Assembly: GCF_000247695.1 (NCBI RefSeq)
Contig: NW_004624743.1
Coordinates: 5,032,069 to 5,096,068, forward strand
Length of the DNA stretch: 64,000 nt
DNA from: Heterocephalus glaber
Lineage: Eukaryota; Chordata; Mammalia; Rodentia; Bathyergidae
Direction: 5' to 3'
Shown here: positions 59,076 through 64,000 of the stretch, in pieces
Layout of the letters: each line of letters starts with the position of its first letter
Numbering within the stretch: position 1 is the stretch's first letter
Notes under the pieces: generated by a model
Database searches by the model: none
What the model was told of the DNA's origin: nothing
The model's input: the letters and a program-made list of their open reading frames with translations, nothing else
Program-made: the position numbers and the translations under genes

Positions 59076-59639
59076 CTTCTCTTTGTGGATTACACTCAAC
59101 TTCCAATCCACAAAATCAAGATGGACCCTAAGGCCTCATCTCAGAGATATTTCTACAGAAACATCTTCTCTAGAGAGTTCAATAATGCAGTGTATATTCT
59201 AAATTTCTGCCTTGAGGTCTAATTTATATTTAGCAATTGCTGGTACTTATGGCATGCAAAACTAATTTTGAAGACATTAAATTTGATTTAGTGGTGAGAT
59301 CTAATCCACTATAAGTAGCTGCATCAGATCTTCCATAAATACCTTCTGAATTACGGGATGATGTGTGTTATATGAAATCATGTTAGGACTTTGTGGACAT
59401 GGCTCCCTGCAAAATATTACAGAACGAAAATTCCCTGGCCCATCAATTTCAGGTTGTGACATTGTGAATCCATATTATTACTCCACACTTGGCTTTCTTT
59501 TCCCTATTTACACCCACTGTAAAATAGAAACACATTTCCAAAACTTTCAGATTTTCTTATATTTACTATTTGGGCAGAAAAGTGTTTCTGAAACGAATGT
59601 TGACCACAGTAACCCTATTTCATAGAAGTATGTACTTCA
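59076..59639. other. Stretch with no gene identified
   Basis: The open frame at 59365-59625 (+) has no recognisable domain. Confidence 0.45.
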
Positions 59640-59739
59640 GGGCTGGGGATTTAGCTCAGTGGTTTCGCTGCCTGCTGCGCAAGTGCAAGGATCCAAGTTC
59701 GATCCCCGGTACCACAAAAAAAAAAAAAAGAAAAGAAAA
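59640..59739 (+). mobile_element. ID-like SINE, best-preserved copy
   Basis: Body: GGGCTGGGGATTTAGCTCAG (A box), GCTGCCTGCTGCGCAAGTGC, AAGTTCGATCCCCGGTACC (B box) and an A14 tail with later G interruptions. It is flanked by an 11-bp duplication AGAAGTATGTA at 59624-59634 and 59740-59750, with the tail merging into the right copy. It is of the CTGCTGCGCAAG subtype. The tRNA-like A and B boxes imply former RNA polymerase III transcription. Confidence 0.95.
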
Positions 59740-59750
59740 AGAAGTATGTA

Positions 59751-61700
59751 TTCATTCAATCATCTACTTCTATGTTAAACATATCATTCCTAATGTATAC
59801 AGGTTTCTCTAGTTCTTTATGTGAAAGAAACACGTGATTTTTAGTAACATATACGTATTTTAAGATCACATTTAACTTACCTCCTCCTGGAAAGTTTTGC
59901 TGTTAAGTTTTAATAACTATAATGGGAAGATAATGAGCTTCGGAGTGAGAGAAATTCCCTTACCTGCCCTTTTGAAAATTAATAGTTTAATCCAACGCTA
60001 ATTGAGGACATCAAAAAGACAAAGGAAGATAAAAATAACCTATCTTTAAAATGACTAATTTTTTTCTACTGTAAATAATTCCTGAATTTAATGAAACTTT
60101 GCTTTCTAGACATTTTCTGGGGTTTTCCTTAATATTACAGAGATAATTTCCATTGAAGCTTGCTGTTTAATACTATAAAAATGCAAAAATTTAATATTCA
60201 TTAAACATTTTCCCTACACTTTGTAGGTATGAATTCAATGACCTGAAAGTTCCTCTTCCTAAACCTTAGGGAGGCTCATCAGCATCTGTTTTCCCCTGAT
60301 TTAGAAACTTATTTTGGTTCAGAACAACTATTTCTTATTGGGAACACAATGATTACGTTTGCTAGGGATACAGACTCAGAGCACTCTCCGTTTTTGTCTA
60401 ATCAGGGACTCTGTTGAAAGTTAAGCCCATGCTTTTTCTACCTCTTTTTGTCTTCTTTGGCAATGCATAAAATGGGCTGCTGTTACTGAGTTCACCTGCT
60501 TTAAACTATTTTTTCTGCATTACATGTCCTTTTCACACATTGCCGCGGTTGAACAGATTGTATATAGTTTATGAACATACTCCGGCTGAGAGAGGGAAAA
60601 GGTGGCATTTACAAGGGATTATGGCTTCCAACTTCCTCCTGTGACACAGGGCAATACATAAGCTATCACAGAAAGACTTTTGTGAATATTTTAAATTTGT
60701 ATACGTCATGGCTATATACTTTTACCTCAAAATGTCTTTGATGCATGACTCACAGAAAATTATTTTGATTCTTTTGCAATTTATACAATCTTCCATATTG
60801 AGTTGATCCGTACTACTGGAACTAGTTTTCTCACTTTGAGTCTCACATTTTACATCCATGTCTTTACCTATGACTTGCTCCAGTACAAATCTAATGTTCC
60901 GGGACCAATGTTGTCTCCTGGATCAATATGGACTATTGATTCCTGCTTATATTTATGCAGGAAGCCACCGAGTTCAGCCATAAGACCCCTTCCCATGATA
61001 ACTACATATCACATCATACTTGATAACCTGTTTATTGAAATAAATGCTTTCATGAAAAATTACTTTCTGTCACAAGTAAAAATAGTTAAAATATTTACTG
61101 TTGTTTTTGGCATATTAAAACAAAAACATTTTGTAAAATAAAAGTACATAATTCACAAAATGTAACCTTAAATTATTATTTTTATTTGTTTGGTTAAGTA
61201 TAAAATTGACTTAATATTCTAGGATATAGTTCATTTTAATTTATATCTTTAATTTAAAAATTAAATCACATTAAATGATTTATACTGTTAATGTTACAAG
61301 ATTATCTTTTTTTTGTATTGCAAGGAGGAAAGCTTTCTGTACCCTAGGTTTTTAAGAAATATTTACATAGACCCTTGCCAATTCCAAAGAATTTTAAACA
61401 TTTAATTTAGCAGATTTTAAAAGTCTCCAAAATTAACTTTAAATTCTGAAGTTTCTTTCATTATGATTTGATTTAAAAGGAGATAATTGCTAAGTAAAAC
61501 CATTCAGGTTGTACTATACGCCAATCATTTAGGTGAGATGTTGAGAATATGTAATCTTAAAAACATGAACTATGTCTCTTTCATCACAGCATCTTTTTTT
61601 ATCAGTTTTTGTAACAATGAGATTTGAAATTTAGTATATGGAATTGTCCTGTGATATTTTCAGTTTTTTTCCAACTTATTTAAACCACTAACTTTTTTTT
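59751..61700. other. AT-rich stretch, no gene supported
   Basis: A 36-nt segment on the minus strand (59881-59916) has good splice-like borders but is too short to support as an exon. The 112-codon plus frame at 60803-61141 is unrecognised and is probably fortuitous. Confidence 0.4.
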
Positions 61701-61704
61701 CTGT

Positions 61705-61850
61705 TTCAAAAGTCAGAAAATGAATGAAAAAAAAAGAAGGAAAAAGAATGAAAAACAAAGGAAAGAAAGAAAGAGTAGGGAATGAAAAAAGGAAAAGAAA
61801 GGAAGGAAGAAAAGGAAGGGGAAAGGAGGAGAAAAGGGGAAAGAAAAATT
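61705..61850 (+). repeat. Purine-rich (GAAA/GGAA)n tract
   Basis: About 140 nt of almost pure A/G on the plus strand, with GAAAGAAAGAAAG and GGAAGGAAGAAAAGGAAGG sub-tracts. The open frames on both strands here are composition artefacts. Confidence 0.9.
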
Positions 61851-61854
61851 TCTA

Positions 61855-63425
61855 TTATTATTGGTTTATGCATTTTGACATCTATACACAAAATACTTAA
61901 GCACATTTGGGAAAAATTAGAAATTATTTTTCATGATTTTTATAATCATATTATAAGTGAGTTTTATTTCCTAATTGAAAGGTGTTTGACTTATTAATAG
62001 ATATTCATTGATGATGAAATCAAATTTAATACTCAATAAATTCTAAATATAGCATACCCATCTTATACAGATACAAGAGTTCAGTTAAATTCTCATTTGT
62101 ATTTTGGGCATATTTTTATAATTGTTGTGCTTCTTGGTGCACAGTTTTAAGCAAATGCTTTAAAAGAAGGAATTACCATTTTTTATTTAATTCATTATTA
62201 ACATTTGTAAGCATATGGAAAGACTGAAATAATTTTCAATATGTATTCAAGCACAGATTAGATTTTATCCATGAAATTCCTGTATTATATGTATATGGCA
62301 GGTTCATCACTAATCTATCCCCAAATCTCCCAACAATACATTTTGGCTTTTTATGCTTCAAATATTACAGTGCAGATATTATTAAGGTAAACATTTGGGT
62401 AGACTATTGGGGGAATAAGTACATACAATCTTATGTGTCTATTTTCTGACTTTTAGCAAATGCATACATCTGTTAGCACTAACCCTACTAAATACAAAAT
62501 ATTACAGTCACCCCCATGAAACCCTCATGTCACTTCACAGTATGATATTCACCCCTATTAAATGTCTTCATGCCTCTTTACAATACAAATGGTAAGCTTT
62601 ATTTTATTTTATTTTCCATGTGAGTACTACTTCAGATTTCCTCAGCAGATGCTTCGGCACATTTGATGTAAAATCATATTAACATATGAATCTCGGTTTA
62701 TCTCTGTCTTTCTTACTCCATTTTAATTGTATATTGTATATTGTATATTGCCATCCTTGTGTACTGCAGCTCTGTTGTATGTCTTGAGATCAAATAGAAT
62801 AGCTATATATCATTTTTAATAGGTTAGGATAAATTTATATATATATATTTTGAAATCAGCTTGTCACTTTTCATGAAAAAAGTTCTACTTGAAAGAGTTT
62901 AAAATTATGTTGAATCTGTAATTCTGCATTGAAAACACTGACTGACATCTTAAAATACTGAAACTTCCATTCATGAACCTAACATATCGCTGCACGTATT
63001 TCTCTTCCTTAAGTTCCCATGCAATATTTGGTACCATTTAATATGGAAACCTTTCACATACTGTTACTTCTCTGATTATCTTATTTCAAATACATCTTGT
63101 GCAACCCTACCATTCATTGAGCACACGTTTGGCACAGTCTGAGTTTCTGTAAGTGTTATGATGCTTGCTGTCCACCACGGGATTAACTAGGTGAACGGTG
63201 CACATGGTGTTGGAGAGCAAAGTAATAGCAAAATTAAAAAGTTTGAAGATTTGAGATTCAATTTGGAAATTTAAGATCTCTTTTGTGACCTTTCTATAGA
63301 AATGTAAAATTGGAAGATACACACAAATAAGTGAAAGGTAACTAGTAATAAAGAAGATGGAAAGAAAACAGTGCCTACTGTATCAAAAATTGATGATTTG
63401 GGATGAGTGATGTTGATACTATATT
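61855..63425. other. AT-rich stretch, no gene identified
   Basis: Contains a short (TATTGTA)n repeat at 62727-62750 and a TA run at about 62836-62850. Nothing else could be assigned. Confidence 0.45.
62727..62750. repeat. (TATTGTA)3 short tandem repeat
   Basis: Three consecutive copies of a 7-bp unit in the sequence ATTGTATATTGTATATTGTA. Confidence 0.9.
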
Positions 63426-63429
63426 TCTT

Positions 63430-63750
63430 ACATTTTATTTTTTAATTAATTAAATTTATTGATACATTTTAGATATACATAATGATCACATGTATCATAA
63501 GGAAATTATACCTGTACATGACATGTCTTGATTCTTCTTTTTTCCCATTCCCCTCCTTTCCCTTCATCTTCCTTCCCCTCTTTATTTACAAAAGCTTTGT
63601 TTCCATTTATTTCTTTTATTTTTCTCTTTTTTTCCCCTTTTTTTCTTTCCCCCTCTCTCCTCCCTAGTTCCTCTTCCCATGCACATGTGTAAATATCACA
63701 CTGATTCTCTGGTATGGGAAGCCAAATGTGCAAATAAGGACCGAAATGTA
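63430..63750 (-). mobile_element. L1 3' end, antisense
   Basis: TTTATTGATACATTTTAGAT, GATCACATGTATCATAAGG, TTATACCTGTACATGACATG and a long pyrimidine block (complement of the purine tract) give the same layout as 3200-3480. The far side reads, on the minus strand, ATACCAGAGAATCAGTGTGA, which is shared with the sense copy near 8140. The antisense 75-codon frame is a by-product. Confidence 0.8.
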
Positions 63751-64000
63751 TAATAGATATTGTGAAATAGGAAGAAAGTATATTCCATTTTTTATTCTGA
63801 AGTCTGTCACAATCATTTAAGTTTTATTTTAATTTGAAAATAACTTATAATCAAATACACATACAAAAAATTAGAACCATTCAAAGAAGAACAAGGCAAG
63901 GGGGAAAAAACACAATAATATTCAAATACAGTAGAACTCAACCAAAACAAAACTGAAAAGCACTTAAACATTTTTCCATATAACTTAAAAAAGCATCTCA
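63751..64000. other. AT-rich stretch to window end
   Basis: Nothing recognised. Confidence 0.45.

Noticed and set aside
59640..59739. tRNA gene
   Set aside because: A and B boxes are tRNA-like, but the unit has an A-tail, target-site duplication and many dispersed copies, so it is a SINE. The same holds for the other ID-like copies.
59881..59916. 36-nt micro-exon with fine splice sites on the minus strand
   Set aside because: A donor GGAGGAG|GTAAGT and acceptor CTTCCCATTATAG are good, but at this length open frames carry no information and such pairs are expected by chance in 64 kb.
60803..61141. 112-codon plus-strand ORF as a gene
   Set aside because: No recognisable domain, no promoter or splice context, and its end is AT-rich translated noise.

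Overview
The window reads as mammalian nuclear DNA, most likely from a rodent outside the mouse/rat group. It is AT-rich, packed with decayed retrotransposons, and has no open frame longer than 141 codons. The best taxonomic clue is a tRNA-derived, ID-like SINE that begins GGCTGGGGATTTAGCTCAG, ends GATCCCCGGTACC plus an A-tail, and recurs about nine times, several copies with clear target-site duplications. A recurring L1 3' end (purine-rich tract, then a tail like AATGTACCAATAAAA) points to a lineage-specific L1. B1/7SL-like pieces and one B1-ID composite agree with a rodent. Castorimorph or sciuromorph affinity is my guess from the ID-like consensus and was not tested.

No complete gene is visible. 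I see candidate internal exons with splice-like borders and one open frame each. On the minus strand the best are 38721-38853 and 9695-9857, with a possible 40-nt exon at 46459-46498; the reading phases of these three are compatible in that order, so the window may lie in very long introns of one unidentified minus-strand gene. A separate candidate lies on the plus strand at 26623-26754. Two stretches look like broken protein-coding copies: 32290-32815 (minus, beside an endogenous-retrovirus LTR) and 49030-49705 (plus, split by a SINE).

Layout. 1-7.6 kb: unremarkable DNA, an L1 with inverted 5' part (3.2-4.3 kb), a (CA)n tract and an ERVL-type LTR. 7.66-7.77 kb: assembly gap. 7.8-10 kb: B1-like SINE, L1 3' end, B1-ID composite, candidate exon. 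11.5-14.6 kb: antisense L1 interrupted by a sense L1, which carries a SINE and a 33-36 bp tandem array whose units contain RFX/X-box-like palindromes. 17.4-18.8 kb: CpG-richer island, SINE and LTR fragment. 22.5-26.5 kb: long antisense L1 interrupted by a MaLR-type element. 28-33.5 kb: SINEs, LTR pieces, pseudogene-like block and ERV2-like LTR. 38.7-43.9 kb: candidate exon, L1 fragments, an LTR-like unit and a SINE. 47-52 kb: L1 3' ends, coding-like relic and SINE. 53.7-56.6 kb: antisense L1 with nested rearranged L1 and SINE. 58-64 kb: LTR, B1-like and ID-like SINEs, purine tract and a final antisense L1 3' end.

All family names rest on recognition by eye; no alignment or search was run. The most interesting observation is the X-box-like tandem array, followed by the candidate minus-strand exon chain.
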